A stretch of DNA of 64,000 bases from Bradyrhizobium xenonodulans (GCF_027594865.1 NZ_CP089391.1:2758501-2822500); one strand, 5' to 3'; shown: positions 25,740 to 37,137, numbered from the stretch's first letter. The notes: generated by a model not told the origin, from the sequence alone. Translations and numbers: made by a program.

Positions 25740-25775
25740 GGATCGGCGCGGCCGCATCTGCGGCCGCGCCGATCC
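25740..25775 (+). terminator. 17-bp perfect GC hairpin after the MFS transporter gene
   Basis: Positions 25740-25756 and 25759-25775 are exact inverted complements with a 2-base loop, beginning 3 bp after the MFS stop. There is no T-run after it, so it may be a rho-assisted or mRNA-stabilising stem rather than a classical intrinsic terminator. It ends the hydroxylase operon and separates it from the aldehyde dehydrogenase gene. The following 228 bp (25776-26003) shows no feature I can name. Confidence 0.6.
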
Positions 25776-26003
25776 ATCGGATTGCTCGACGTGCCCGGCA
25801 GCCTCCGGTAGCTCCTGATCCGGCTCGTTCTGCTCAACGGCACGGCCTTCCAGGCGACGCTCGCGGACGATCGCGCCCCCTGGAGGCTTGCGGCGGCATC
25901 ATTGATCCCTTTCCGCCGGGGCCCTTTCAGTGTAGCTCTGCGCCCACTTGTTAGGCGGCGGGCGCCAATCCCACTGCCGTGGAAATCATGCAGGAGACCT
26001 GGG

Positions 26004-27437
26004 ATGTACCCGAAAGTTCAAATGTTCATCGCCGGCGAGTGGACCGACGGCGCGTCCGGCAAGTCGGAGGACATCCTCAATCCCGCCACCGGTCAGCCGA
26101 TCGGCAAGACCCCGCATGCCTCGCGCGCCGATCTCGACCGCGCGCTGGAGGCCGCCAAGGCCGGTTTTGAGGTCTGGCGCAAGACCTCGCCGTTCGACCG
26201 CTACAAGCTGATGCGCAAGGCCGCCGACATCATCCGCTCGCGCGCCGCCGAGATCGCGCCCGTGATGACTATGGAGCAGGGCAAGCCGGTCGTGGAAGCG
26301 CAGGGCGAGACCATGCTGGCCGGCGACCTCATCGACTGGTTCGCGGAGGAATCCCGTCGCGCCTATGGCCGCATCGTGCCGCCGCGGATGGGCAATGTCA
26401 CCCAGCTCGTGATCAAGGAGCCGGTCGGTCCGGTCGCAGCGTTCACGCCCTGGAATTTCCCGATCAATCAGGCTGTCCGCAAGATCTCGGCCGCGCTCGC
26501 CGCCGGCTGCTCGATCATCGTGAAGGGGCCGGAAGAAACTCCGGCAAGCTGCATGGAGCTGGTGCGCGCCTATGCGGATGCGGGCATTCCGGCCGGCGTC
26601 GTCCAGCTGGTGTTCGGCGTGCCGTCGGAGGTGTCGGAATATCTCATTCCGCATCCGATCATTCGCAAGATCAGTTTTACGGGCTCGACCGCGGTCGGCA
26701 AGCATCTGGCTGCGCTCGCGGGCCTGCACATGAAGCGCGTCACCATGGAGCTCGGTGGCCATGCACCCGCGATCGTTTTCGCGGATGCCGATCTCGACAA
26801 CGCCGCCAAGATCCTGTCGGCCAACAAATTCCGCAACGCCGGCCAGGTCTGCGTCTCGCCGACGCGCTTCCTGGTGCATGAAAGCGTCTATCAGCCCTTC
26901 GTCGACAAGTTCGTGGCGGCCGCCAAGGGCCTCAAGGTCGGCAGCGGCCTCGACAAGGACACCCGCATGGGTCCGCTGGCCAATCCGCGCCGCGTCGACG
27001 CCATGGAAGGTCTCGTTTCCGACGCGGTTCATCGCGGCGCCAAGGTGCAGGCCGGCGGCAAGCGCATCGGTAATGAAGGCTTCTTCTTCGAGCCGACGGT
27101 CATCACCGACGTGCCGCGCGATGCCCGCATCATGAACGAGGAGCCGTTTGGACCTCTTGCTCCCATCACGTCGTTCCGCAGCTACGACGAAGTGGTGGCC
27201 GAGGCCAACCGTCTGCCTTACGGCCTGGCCGCCTATGCCTACACGACCTCGACCAAGACGATGCAGGCAATCGGCGCCGACATCGAGAGCGGCATGGTCT
27301 CGATCAACCATCACGGTCTCGCATTGCCGGAAGTGCCGTTCGGCGGCACCAAGGATTCCGGCTACGGCTCCGAAGGCGGCCTCGAGGCGATCGAGGGGTA
27401 TCTCAACACGAAGTTCGTGACCCAGGCGAGCTCGTAA
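26004..27437 (+). CDS. NAD(P)-dependent aldehyde dehydrogenase (succinate-semialdehyde dehydrogenase-like)
   Basis: This 477-aa ALDH-superfamily enzyme oxidises an aldehyde to the acid. The catalytic Glu249 lies in [11 protein letters not shown] and the nucleophile Cys283 in [12 protein letters not shown], with the usual 34-residue spacing. [22 protein letters not shown] and [12 protein letters not shown] form the cofactor site. The GabD/succinate-semialdehyde subgroup is suggested by the overall pattern. The ATG at 26004 has AGGAG 7 nt upstream, and the frame upstream of it is not family-like. It follows the hydroxylase operon in the same direction but is separated by a hairpin and about 230 bp, so it probably has its own promoter. 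Confidence 0.88.
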   Translation: MYPKVQMFIAGEWTDGASGKSEDILNPATGQPIGKTPHASRADLDRALEAAKAGFEVWRKTSPFDRYKLMRKAADIIRSRAAEIAPVMTMEQGKPVVEAQGETMLAGDLIDWFAEESRRAYGRIVPPRMGNVTQLVIKEPVGPVAAFTPWNFPINQAVRKISAALAAGCSIIVKGPEETPASCMELVRAYADAGIPAGVVQLVFGVPSEVSEYLIPHPIIRKISFTGSTAVGKHLAALAGLHMKRVTMELGGHAPAIVFADADLDNAAKILSANKFRNAGQVCVSPTRFLVHESVYQPFVDKFVAAAKGLKVGSGLDKDTRMGPLANPRRVDAMEGLVSDAVHRGAKVQAGGKRIGNEGFFFEPTVITDVPRDARIMNEEPFGPLAPITSFRSYDEVVAEANRLPYGLAAYAYTTSTKTMQAIGADIESGMVSINHHGLALPEVPFGGTKDSGYGSEGGLEAIEGYLNTKFVTQASS

Positions 27438-27447
27438 GGACGGACTT

Positions 27448-27508
27448 GTAGGGTGGGTTAGCCCCCGTGGCTGCGCGCAGCGCAGTCCGCGCGGCTAACC
27501 CACCCTAC
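27448..27508. repeat. Intergenic palindromic repeat (15-bp arms), also a possible terminator
   Basis: GTAGGGTGGGTTAGC at 27448-27462 is the exact inverse complement of 27494-27508, with a 31-bp GC-rich centre. The composition (TAGGGTGGG / CCCACCCTA) is like palindromic elements scattered between genes in many alphaproteobacterial genomes. It begins 11 bp after the aldehyde dehydrogenase stop and could stop transcription. Confidence 0.6.
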
Positions 27509-27549
27509 GCATTGGGGCGAGCTACAACTCCTTGCCTGACGGGCGAGAC

Positions 27550-29097
27550 ATGGACAACAGCCGTCACCCAAGCAAGCGCGTGTCCCTTGCCGGGATGCAT
27601 ATCGACCGGGCGTCGGCTGTGCCGCTGCATTTGCAGATCGCGGCCCATATCCGCGACGGCATTTTGCGTGGTGTCTTTCCGGCCGGAACGCAATTCCTCG
27701 GCTCGCGCGAGATCGCGCGCGAACTGGGCTGCTCGCGCACGGTGGTGCTGAGCGCCTGGGATCTGCTCTACGCCGAAGGCTATCTTGCGTCGACGCCGCG
27801 CGGCAGCGTGATGGTGGCGTCCGTCACGGCACCACATGTGGGGGCTCCGTCCGCCACATCGCCCGCAGCCAAGCCCGCGCATATGTCAGAGCGCTGGCGT
27901 TCTCTGCTTTCCTTCGACTACGAGACCAACTGGCCGTCCGAGTTCGCACCCGGCGCGCCCGACATCTCGACGTTCCCGTTCAGGGAATGGTCGCGCCTGC
28001 TGCGCCAGAGCTGGCAGAACCCGAAAGAGCAGGAATGCCTCGATCTTCCGTCCGAAGGGCATCCGCGGCTGCGCAGCGAGATCGCAAATTTTCTCGGCTC
28101 GGTGCGCGGGCTGGTCTGCTCGCCGGAGGAAGTCGTGGTCACGTCCGGTACATCAGGCGCGCTGGATTTCTGCAGCCGGATGATCCTCGATCCCGGCGAC
28201 GAGGTCTGGGTCGAGGAGCCCGGCTTCATCGAGGCCCGCTTTGCGCTCACGGCGGCCGGCGCAAAACTCGTTCCGATTCCGGTCGATGACAAAGGTCTCA
28301 TCGTGTCCGAGGGTATCAGGCGTGCGCCGCGTGCGAAGCTGATCGTGGTCACGCCGTCGCACCAATATCCGCTCGGCATCAGCATGGGCCTTGAGCGGCG
28401 GCTCGAGCTGCTGGACTGGGCCAACAAGAACGACGTCTGGGTGATCGAGGACGATTACAATTCGGAGTTCAGGCACCAGGACAGCATGATCGCGTCCCTG
28501 CGCTCGCTCGATCGCGAGGGGCGGGTGATCTATTTCGGCACCTTCTCGAAGATCATGATGCCGAATTTGCGGCTCGGCTACATGGTCGCGAACCGGCACT
28601 TCATCGAGGGCTTTTCCAAGGGCCGCGCGCGGATCGACGTGCACACCTCCGGCATCGGACAGCTCGCGCTGGCGGAGTTCATGCGCGAAGGGCACCTGCT
28701 GCGGCATCTGCGCGGGATGCGGCGGATCTATGCCAGCAGGCGAAAGGCGCTGATCGATGCGATCGCCGCGCAGATGCCTGACGATCTGATCGTGTCCTCC
28801 GCCGTCACCGGATTGCATCTGGTGGCGCTGTTCACCGGCGCGATGCAGGCGCGGATGAGCGACCGCGAGGCCGCCGCAGTGCTGAAGCAGGCCGGCATCC
28901 ACGTGCAACCCCTGTCGCAGAATTTTTTGGAAGCGCCGACGCGGCAAGGCCTGGTGTTCGGCTACGGGCGGCTGCACGTCGAGGATGCCGCGCCGCTGCT
29001 TGCGAGAATCGCGGCTTGCATCGGCAGCGGCGACCGCAGCGCACCATCCGCGCGGACAAAACCGTCTCTGACTGTTCGTACAATAAAGAGAAGCTGA
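27550..29097 (+). CDS. MocR family (GntR-HTH/aminotransferase fold) transcriptional regulator
   Basis: The 515-aa regulator has an N-terminal GntR winged helix (about residues 18-90: AVPLHLQIAAHIRDGILRGVFPAG, IARELGCSRTVVLSAWDLLYAEGYL). A type I PLP-aminotransferase domain fills the rest, with the PLP Lys334 in YFGTFSKIM and WVIEDDYNSEFRH upstream. MocR proteins use PLP to sense an amine or amino acid. The ATG at 27550 is chosen; a TTG at 27532 and an ATG at 27595 are alternatives. It reads toward the hydantoinase-type genes, separated by 427 bp that hold repeated TGCA-rich palindromes, so it may regulate that cluster. An amino-acid-type effector would suit the adjacent N-carbamoylase and aminotransferase. 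Confidence 0.88.
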   Translation: MDNSRHPSKRVSLAGMHIDRASAVPLHLQIAAHIRDGILRGVFPAGTQFLGSREIARELGCSRTVVLSAWDLLYAEGYLASTPRGSVMVASVTAPHVGAPSATSPAAKPAHMSERWRSLLSFDYETNWPSEFAPGAPDISTFPFREWSRLLRQSWQNPKEQECLDLPSEGHPRLRSEIANFLGSVRGLVCSPEEVVVTSGTSGALDFCSRMILDPGDEVWVEEPGFIEARFALTAAGAKLVPIPVDDKGLIVSEGIRRAPRAKLIVVTPSHQYPLGISMGLERRLELLDWANKNDVWVIEDDYNSEFRHQDSMIASLRSLDREGRVIYFGTFSKIMMPNLRLGYMVANRHFIEGFSKGRARIDVHTSGIGQLALAEFMREGHLLRHLRGMRRIYASRRKALIDAIAAQMPDDLIVSSAVTGLHLVALFTGAMQARMSDREAAAVLKQAGIHVQPLSQNFLEAPTRQGLVFGYGRLHVEDAAPLLARIAACIGSGDRSAPSARTKPSLTVRTIKRS

Positions 29098-29524
29098 GCC
29101 GACTGCCGTGCATAGCTCCTAGGCAGCCGAATATTCCGCGCTGCCGTTCAATCGCCTGTAAATTAGACAGACCATTTTAGACGTCCGATTGCAGTGCAGC
29201 GGGCGCCACAATTTATCTCGAAGAATCCAAGGGTGCACTGCACCTTTCTCGCGAGAAACGATCCGCGCTCGTGTGCACTCTGTGCGGGCAGTGCTGCACC
29301 AAAACGTGCAGCCGATGCTGCACCGCGCGATGCCGGTGGCCTGCTGGCCTAGCGGTTTGCGACAACTCTGGCCCTATCGCGAGCCCATCGCTCTGTCGCA
29401 CGCTCTCAGTCGGTGGCATGACAAGGGATGCATGATGAGCGCTCTCGGTTTGGCTTTGGTCGTTGCGATGGATGGGAAGGACCTCGCGTCCGGTTCGGAC
29501 GTTACGCGTAGCTGACGCCTGCAC
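29098..29524. other. 427-bp intergenic region between MocR and hyuA
   Basis: No credible gene is present. The open frame at 29189-29515 has Cys/Trp/Arg-rich, family-less content and no ribosome-binding site. The region contains the TGCA-rich motifs listed separately (29190-29324). I see no convincing sigma-70 or sigma-54 promoter. Confidence 0.5.
29190..29324. promoter_or_regulatory. Cluster of TGCA-rich palindromes and direct repeats, candidate MocR operators
   Basis: TGCAGTGCA at 29190-29198 and its inverse complement TGCACTGCA at 29234-29242 (within the 13-bp palindrome GGTGCACTGCACC, 29232-29244) are centred 44 bp apart. Downstream, TGCTGCACC occurs twice, at 29292-29300 and 29316-29324, 24 bp apart. 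The set lies between a MocR gene and the operon it faces. Function is inferred from arrangement only. Confidence 0.4.
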
Positions 29525-31534
29525 ATGAGCTCTTCCGAACATCACTGGGAAGTCGGCACGGATATCGGTGGCACCTTCACCGACATCATCGCCCTCCGGC
29601 GCGATTCCAACGAGGCGCGGATCGCAAAAGTGCCGTCTCGGCCCCAGGCGCCGGTTCAGGCTATGCTCGAGGCGATCGAGGCGGTGGGCCTGCGCAAGAT
29701 CGAGGTCAAGCGCTTCGTCCACGGCACCACGCGCGTCACCAACGCCATCGTCGAGAACCGGCTGCCGAAGGTGGCGCTGGTCGCGACCTCAGGCTTTGCC
29801 GACGTGCTGGAGATCGCGCGCTATCGGCGCCGCGATCTCTACCGTCTCGACATTCCCCCGAAATCGCCGCCCCTGGTGCCGCCCGAACGCTGCTTTGGGC
29901 TTGCCGAGCGCCTCGATCACGAGGGCCGGGTGCTGAAGGCGCTGGATGACGCCGAGATCGAGCGTCTGGTGGCGTGGCTAAAGCAGACCGGCGTACAGAG
30001 CGTCGCGGTCGCTTTGCTCCACGCCTATGCCAATCCGGTGCATGAGAAGATGCTGGGCGAACGGCTCAAGGACGTCGTCGCCCATGTCTCGCTGTCGCAC
30101 GAGGTCAATCCCGAGGCGCGCGAATATGAGCGGACCTCAGCGACCGTCTTCAACGCGGCCGCAATGCCGATCGCGGTGGAATATCTCAGCGAACTGGAGC
30201 AGCGGCTGCCGATCGGTGCCGGCTTGCAGGTGTTTCATTCGGCAGGAGCCATGGTGCCGATCTCCGCCGTGAAGCGGCGGCCGCTGGTGATGGCGATGTC
30301 GGGCCCGGCGGCGGGCGTCTCGGCATCGGTCAGCATCGCGCGCCAGCTCGGGACGTCGCGGATGCTGACCTTCGACATGGGCGGCACCACGACGGATGTC
30401 TGCCTGATCGTCGACGGCCAGGCGGAAATGACCGACGGCCGCATGCTCGGCGACAAGCCGCTGCGCCAGCCGATGCTCGCGGTTCATTCGATCGGGGCCG
30501 GCGGCGGATCGATCGTGCGCAACGGTTCCGGCGGCCTGACGGTGGGCCCGGAGAGCGCCGGCTCCGAGCCGGGCCCGGCCTGCTACGGCCGCGGCGGCAC
30601 TGACCCGACCATCACCGATGCCAATGCCGTGCTCGGCTATCTCAATGCCGAGACGAAGCTCGGCGACCGCATCGGCATCGATATCGAGGCCGCCAGGCGC
30701 GTCATCGCGCCGATCGCGCAGGCGCTGGGATTAAGCCTGACCGAAACCGCACTCGGCATCATCAAGGTTGCCAACGCCACGATGGCGCGCGCGCTCCGCC
30801 GCGTCACGGTCGAGCGCGGCATCGACGGTCGCGATTGCACGCTGCTCGCCTTCGGCGGCGGCGGCCCGATGCATGCCGCAGGCCTTGCCGATCTCTACGG
30901 GATTTCGGAGGTCGTCGTGCCCAGCGCGTCGAGCGCGTTCTCGGCGCTGGGCTGTCTTACCGCCGATTTCAGCTTCCTCCAGCAGCAGACGCTGCGCGCC
31001 GCGCTCGACGGCATTGATCTGGTTCGCGTGTCGGAACGGATCGGGACGCTGATTGACGATGCGTCGGCGCCGCTGATCGCCAATGGTGTTGCGCAAGCCG
31101 AGATCCAGGTCGAGCTTGTCGCGCTGATGCGCTACGCTGCACAGAACGACGCCATTCCGGTGCCGTTCACGCTGCCGCTGGATGTCACCAAGCTCGAGAA
31201 AGACTTTTTGGGGCGGCATCACGAGCTGTTCGGCTACGCGACCAGCGAGTCTTGCGTCATCGAATCCGTGCGTGTCCAGGCGCGCCGCCCGTCGACGACC
31301 GTCGTGAGCCGGCCGGCGACTGCGACGAGGCCGGCGTCCACGGGCAAGCGGATCTGCTCGTTCGACGGTCTCCACGAGACCGAAACCGCCATCATCGATC
31401 GCGCCGCGCTGACCGACATCGTCAGCGGCCCTGCGATCATCGAAGACGCGTGGTCCACCGTGATCGTGCCGCCCGGCTGGCAGGCCAAGCCTGATATCGC
31501 CGGCAATCTGTTCCTGACGCGGAGGGCGGCATGA
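29525..31534 (+). CDS. hyuA: Hydantoinase/5-oxoprolinase family protein, A subunit
   Basis: This 669-aa ATP-dependent subunit of HyuA/HyuB-type enzymes opens cyclic amides such as 5-oxoproline or hydantoins. The N-terminal phosphate-binding GTDIGGTFTDII (about residues 10-21), the second ASKHA-like motif TFDMGGTTTDVCLI (about 282-295), IGAGGGSIV and FGGGGPMHAAGLADLYG are typical. The start is the ATG at 29525, without a strong ribosome-binding site. Its stop overlaps the B subunit ATG (ATGA), consistent with a 1:1 complex. The substrate is unknown; ketone and acetophenone carboxylases share this fold, so carboxylation is an alternative activity. Confidence 0.87.
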   Translation: MSSSEHHWEVGTDIGGTFTDIIALRRDSNEARIAKVPSRPQAPVQAMLEAIEAVGLRKIEVKRFVHGTTRVTNAIVENRLPKVALVATSGFADVLEIARYRRRDLYRLDIPPKSPPLVPPERCFGLAERLDHEGRVLKALDDAEIERLVAWLKQTGVQSVAVALLHAYANPVHEKMLGERLKDVVAHVSLSHEVNPEAREYERTSATVFNAAAMPIAVEYLSELEQRLPIGAGLQVFHSAGAMVPISAVKRRPLVMAMSGPAAGVSASVSIARQLGTSRMLTFDMGGTTTDVCLIVDGQAEMTDGRMLGDKPLRQPMLAVHSIGAGGGSIVRNGSGGLTVGPESAGSEPGPACYGRGGTDPTITDANAVLGYLNAETKLGDRIGIDIEAARRVIAPIAQALGLSLTETALGIIKVANATMARALRRVTVERGIDGRDCTLLAFGGGGPMHAAGLADLYGISEVVVPSASSAFSALGCLTADFSFLQQQTLRAALDGIDLVRVSERIGTLIDDASAPLIANGVAQAEIQVELVALMRYAAQNDAIPVPFTLPLDVTKLEKDFLGRHHELFGYATSESCVIESVRVQARRPSTTVVSRPATATRPASTGKRICSFDGLHETETAIIDRAALTDIVSGPAIIEDAWSTVIVPPGWQAKPDIAGNLFLTRRAA

Positions 31535-33111
31535 AGCTCGATCCCTTCGTCGTCGAGGTGATCAGGCACGGGCTTTCCGCTGCGGCCGAGGAAATGAGCC
31601 TGGTGATGACGCGCTCGGCGCGATCGCCGCTGCTGCGTGAGGCCGGCGACCTCTCGTCCGCGATCACCGACGGTCATGGCGGCCTGGTCGGGCAGGGCCG
31701 CGACATCCCGATCCATCTCGGCGCGATGGCGTATACGATCCCCGAACTGCTGAAGGTGGTGCCACGCGAAAACCTGAACGACGGCGACGTGGTGATCTAC
31801 AATGTCGGCGCGCTCGGCGGCAATCATCTCAACGACGTCAAGGTCGTGCGGCCCGTCTTCGTCGACGGCGAGATCGTGGCGTTCGCGGTCAGCCTCGCGC
31901 ATTGGCCCGACATCGGCGGCACCTGGCCCGGCAGCTATTTCGCCAAGGCCATCGACACGTTCCAGGAGGCGATGCGGATTCCGCCGGTGCTGATCGCGAC
32001 GGCGGCCGGCGTCAGCGCGCCGATCGTGGAGCTGCTCAAGGCCAACGTTCGCGATCCCGAATCCTGCGAAGGCGACCTGCTCGCCCAGATCGCGGCGACC
32101 AAGGCCGGCGAGAAGCGCATCGTCGAGCTCTGCCGCGAGCACGGCAAGGCGGTGTTCATGGCGACGCAGTCGCGCCTGCACGATCTCTCCGAGATCGAGA
32201 TGCGGGAAGCGCTCCGCGCGCTGCCGGATGGCGTCTACGAGGGCGAGGACCATCTCGACGACGGCAGCGTCAACAACGCGCCGGCGCGCATCCACGTCAA
32301 GATTACCATTCGCGGCGACGAGGCGACTTTCGACCTGTCCGGAAGCTGCGACCGCGTCTCCAACTTCTGCAACACGACGCCGTTCATGGCGCGCTCGGCC
32401 GTCGCCTATGCCGCCCGCATCATGAGCGGGCGCGACATGAACCAGAACGCGGGTGCGCTCCGGCCCCTGACCATCATCACGCGCCCGGGCTCGATCCTGG
32501 AACCGGGCTGGATGGCGTCCGTTGCCGCCGGCAACCACGAGACCTCCATGCGCATCGTCGATGCGATCTTTCGCGCGATGCAGGACACTATCCCTGAGCG
32601 GCTGTCGGCCGGCGGTGCCACCACGGCGGGCGTGCTGTTCTTCGCCGAACCGCGGCCGAACGGCTCGTGGAAGATGCTCTACGAGGTCCACGGCGGCGGC
32701 GAAGGCGCGCGGCACGATCGCGCCGGCATGTCGGCGACGCGGGTGCATCTGTCCAATACATCGAACACGCCGATCGAAGTGATCGAGGCGAATTACGCGA
32801 TCCGGCTCGAGCAGCAGGCCATTCGCTGGCAATCCGGCGGCGCCGGCGCGCATCGCGGCGGTGACGGCTCCGTCCGCACTTATCGCATCCTCGCGCCGTC
32901 GATGCACCTGACCACCTGCATTGAGCGCATGGTGATTGCACCTTTCGGCATGCAAGGCGGCGAAGCCGGCAAGGCCTGCCGCATCTCACTGGTCCGGCAA
33001 GGCGCGAACGTCGCGATCGACGGAAAATCGAATCTGGTGTTGCAGCAAGACGATCTCGTCACGATCGAGATGTGCGGCGGCGGCGGCTACGGCGCCGCGG
33101 CTGCAGAGTGA
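31531..33111 (+). CDS. hyuB: Hydantoinase/5-oxoprolinase family protein, B subunit
   Basis: The 526-aa partner of the preceding gene is recognised by the N-terminal DPFVVEVIRHGLSAAAEEMSLVMTRSA and by DAGDLSSA-like REAGDLSSAITDGHGGLVGQGRDIPIHLGAM. NVGALGGNHLNDVKVVRPVF and the late GGEAGKACR and GGGGYG segments also fit the family. In family members these segments line the metal-containing hydrolytic site. It overlaps hyuA by 4 bp and is followed by the aminotransferase after 10 bp. Confidence 0.88.
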   Translation: MKLDPFVVEVIRHGLSAAAEEMSLVMTRSARSPLLREAGDLSSAITDGHGGLVGQGRDIPIHLGAMAYTIPELLKVVPRENLNDGDVVIYNVGALGGNHLNDVKVVRPVFVDGEIVAFAVSLAHWPDIGGTWPGSYFAKAIDTFQEAMRIPPVLIATAAGVSAPIVELLKANVRDPESCEGDLLAQIAATKAGEKRIVELCREHGKAVFMATQSRLHDLSEIEMREALRALPDGVYEGEDHLDDGSVNNAPARIHVKITIRGDEATFDLSGSCDRVSNFCNTTPFMARSAVAYAARIMSGRDMNQNAGALRPLTIITRPGSILEPGWMASVAAGNHETSMRIVDAIFRAMQDTIPERLSAGGATTAGVLFFAEPRPNGSWKMLYEVHGGGEGARHDRAGMSATRVHLSNTSNTPIEVIEANYAIRLEQQAIRWQSGGAGAHRGGDGSVRTYRILAPSMHLTTCIERMVIAPFGMQGGEAGKACRISLVRQGANVAIDGKSNLVLQQDDLVTIEMCGGGGYGAAAAE

Positions 33112-33121
33112 GGGACCTGCG

Positions 33122-34413
33122 ATGAGCAAATTGTTGCGAACCGGGCTGAATGCGGGCGAGGCCGCGCCGATGGCCGTGGTCGGCGGCGAGGGCGTCTACT
33201 TCCATCTGTCCGATGGCCGCAAGCTGATCGACGGCAGCAACACCGGCGGCGGGCTCGGCCATCGCCACCCTGCGATGGTGGAGGCGATCCGCCGCGCGGC
33301 GGACACGCCGGTCGTGAACGAGGGGTGGACCTGGGTCGGCCGCGAGCAGGCCGCCGACGACCTGATGGCGACCGCGTTCAATGGCGAGGAGGATTGGGTC
33401 GGCGCTGTGCGCTTCTGCATCAGCGGCAGCGAGGCCAACGATATGGCTCTCTCGCTCTGCCAGGCGCTGACGCAGCGATCGGCGCTGGCGACGCGCGAGC
33501 GCGCCTATCACGGCATCACCGGCCTGTCGCGCAGCATGACGGTGCAGCCGCAATGGCACGGCGGGCTTGCGGTCCACGCGGGCGGCTCGAAGCTGCCGGC
33601 GCCGATGGCGCCGGTGCGGATCTTGCCGGCACCCGATGGCGCGATCTATGGCGGCCCAGTCAACAACACCCCGCCCAGCGAATATCTGGCGGATGCCACA
33701 CGCCTGCTCTCGGACACCGCGGCGACGATCATCGACTACACGCAGGGCGGCATCTACTACGACGGTGCCTATCAGGACGAGGTGGCGAAGTACGCGCGGC
33801 AGACGGGCTCGTACTGGATCGCGGACGAGGTCGTGACCGGCGCGGGACGCGCGGGGCGCTGGTTCGCGTTTCAGGGGGCGCAAAGCCGACCCGACATCGT
33901 GACGCTCGGAAAGTCGCTCGGCGGCGGCGCGGCCGCGGTCGCAGCCGTCGTGGTGTCGAAAGACATCGTCGAGCGGCTCAAGGGTTCGAGCTGGCAGAAC
34001 TACGGCACCTTGCGTGGCCATCCCATCAGCATGGCCGCCGTTAGCGCCTATCTGAAGGTCGTTTCCGAAGAGAAGATCCTTGAGCATGTAAAGCGCCTGG
34101 AAAAGCTGTTCACCCGCCGCCTGCTTGCGATCGCGCAGAAGCATCCCAGCGTGCAACGCGTGGCGGGGCAGGGGTTGCACTGGACGGTGGAACTGCACGG
34201 TCCGGACTGGCGCACCTGGCATGCCGACACCACCGAGGTGCCGATCGCCTCGCGCGTGGCGGAGCGGGCGCTGGAGGCCGGCGCGGTCATTGGCACCAGC
34301 GGCGAGCAGACCTCGCTGTTCCTGGCGCCGCCGCTCGTGATCTCCGAGCACGAGGCCGAATGGCTGCTGGACGCGCTCGACCACGGTCTCGACATCGCCG
34401 ACGCGGAGCACGG

Positions 34414-34417
<4 letters not shown>
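33122..34417 (+). CDS. Class III PLP-dependent aminotransferase / aminomutase family
   Basis: The 431-aa fold-type I PLP enzyme resembles glutamate-1-semialdehyde aminomutase and omega-aminotransferases. Visible motifs are NTGGGLGHRHPAMVEAI, FCISGSEANDMALSL, the PLP-ring Asp in WIADEVVTGAGRAG and the Schiff-base Lys264 in TLGKSLGGG. The ATG at 33122 follows hyuB by 10 bp; earlier starts lie inside hyuB. It overlaps the next gene (GTGA). In this cluster it could transaminate or isomerise an amino acid released by hydantoin or carbamoyl hydrolysis. The exact substrate is not determined. Confidence 0.85.
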
Positions 34418-36096
<1,679 letters not shown>

Positions 36097-36199
36097 AAGC
36101 TGCTTGGCTGGAAAAATGGCGCAAGACCGCGTTATGCTGCACGCGCCGACACGCCCCTGAAGCAATCCCCAGCCTCGCCAATCAATCAGGAACTCGCTG

Positions 36200-37132
36200 A
36201 TGCGTATCGTCAATGTCGCCGCCGCCCAGATGGGCCCGATCCAGAAGGCCGATAGCCGCGAGGCCGTGGTCAAGCGCATGATCGCGCTGATGGACGAGGC
36301 GAAAGCAAAGGGCGCCGATCTGATCGTCTATCCGGAACTGGCGCTGACGACATTCTTTCCGCGCTGGTACGCGGAGGACCGCGCCGAGTTCGACATCTGG
36401 TTCGAGCGCGAGATGCCGAACGCGGCAACGAAGCCGCTGTTCGAGCGTGCGGCGCAGCATCAGATAGCCATGAATTTCGGCTATGCGGAGCTGACGCCCG
36501 ACGGCCATCACTTCAACACCGCCATCCTCACCGACAAGTCCGGCAAGATCGTCGGCAAATATCGCAAGGTCCATCTGCCGGGCCATGTGGAGTACGACAC
36601 CAAGCGCTCGCACCAGCATCTGGAGAAGCGCTATTTCGAGCCGGGCGACCTCGGCTTCAAGGTCTGGCGGGAGCTCGGCGGCATCATCGGCATGGCCATC
36701 TGCAACGACCGCCGCTGGCCCGAGACCTACCGCGTGATGGGCTTGCAGGGCGTCGAGATGGTGCTGATCGGTTACAACACGCCGTCGGTGAATGCGGAGA
36801 AGAGTGAGGAGGGCGTCGAGAAGCGGCTGTTCCATAATCGCTTATCCGTGCAGGCCGGCGCCTATCAGAATGCGACCTGGGTGGTTGCGGTGGCCAAGGC
36901 CGGTGACGAGGATGGCCATCCGCTGTTCGGCGGCAGCCTGATCGTCGATCCCAATGGCGAGATTGTCGCCGAAGCGAAGACTGAGGAGGACGAGCTTCTG
37001 GTTCATCCCTGCGACCTCGACGCGACGACCTTCGGGAAGACCACGATCTTCAATTTTTCGCAGCACCGCCGCATCGAGCATTACGGCCTGATCACCAGCC
37101 AGACCGGCGCGGTGCCGCCACCGGAGAGGTGA
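36200..37132 (+). CDS. N-carbamoyl-D-amino acid hydrolase (nitrilase superfamily)
   Basis: This 310-aa amidohydrolase releases D-amino acid, CO2 and NH3 from N-carbamoyl-D-amino acids. The Glu-Lys-Cys triad is present: Glu46 in VYPELALT, Lys123 in YRKVHLPGHVE and Cys168 in MAICNDRRWPETYRVMG. The last segment and the 310-aa length closely match the Agrobacterium D-carbamoylase (DCase), as does QHLEKRYFEPGD. It sits between the HyuAB/aminotransferase genes and the hydantoin racemase/dihydropyrimidinase pair, completing a hydantoinase process. The sequence TGCTGCAC at 36135-36142 upstream resembles the motif before hyuA. Confidence 0.9.
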   Translation: MRIVNVAAAQMGPIQKADSREAVVKRMIALMDEAKAKGADLIVYPELALTTFFPRWYAEDRAEFDIWFEREMPNAATKPLFERAAQHQIAMNFGYAELTPDGHHFNTAILTDKSGKIVGKYRKVHLPGHVEYDTKRSHQHLEKRYFEPGDLGFKVWRELGGIIGMAICNDRRWPETYRVMGLQGVEMVLIGYNTPSVNAEKSEEGVEKRLFHNRLSVQAGAYQNATWVVAVAKAGDEDGHPLFGGSLIVDPNGEIVAEAKTEEDELLVHPCDLDATTFGKTTIFNFSQHRRIEHYGLITSQTGAVPPPER

Positions 37133-37137
37133 CGCCG

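Noticed and set aside
29413..29433. Second sigma-54-like pair upstream of hyuA (GGTGGCATG...TGCATG)
   Set aside because: The GG and GC elements are 14 bp apart, far from the required 10.
29448..29470. Possible sigma-54 promoter upstream of hyuA (TTGGCTTTGG...TTGC)
   Set aside because: The GG to GC distance is 11 bp instead of 10, and the -24 element is poor.
29189..29515. Open frame of 108 codons on the plus strand upstream of hyuA
   Set aside because: Rich in Cys, Trp, His and Arg, no recognisable family, no ribosome-binding site, and it covers the repeat-bearing control region.
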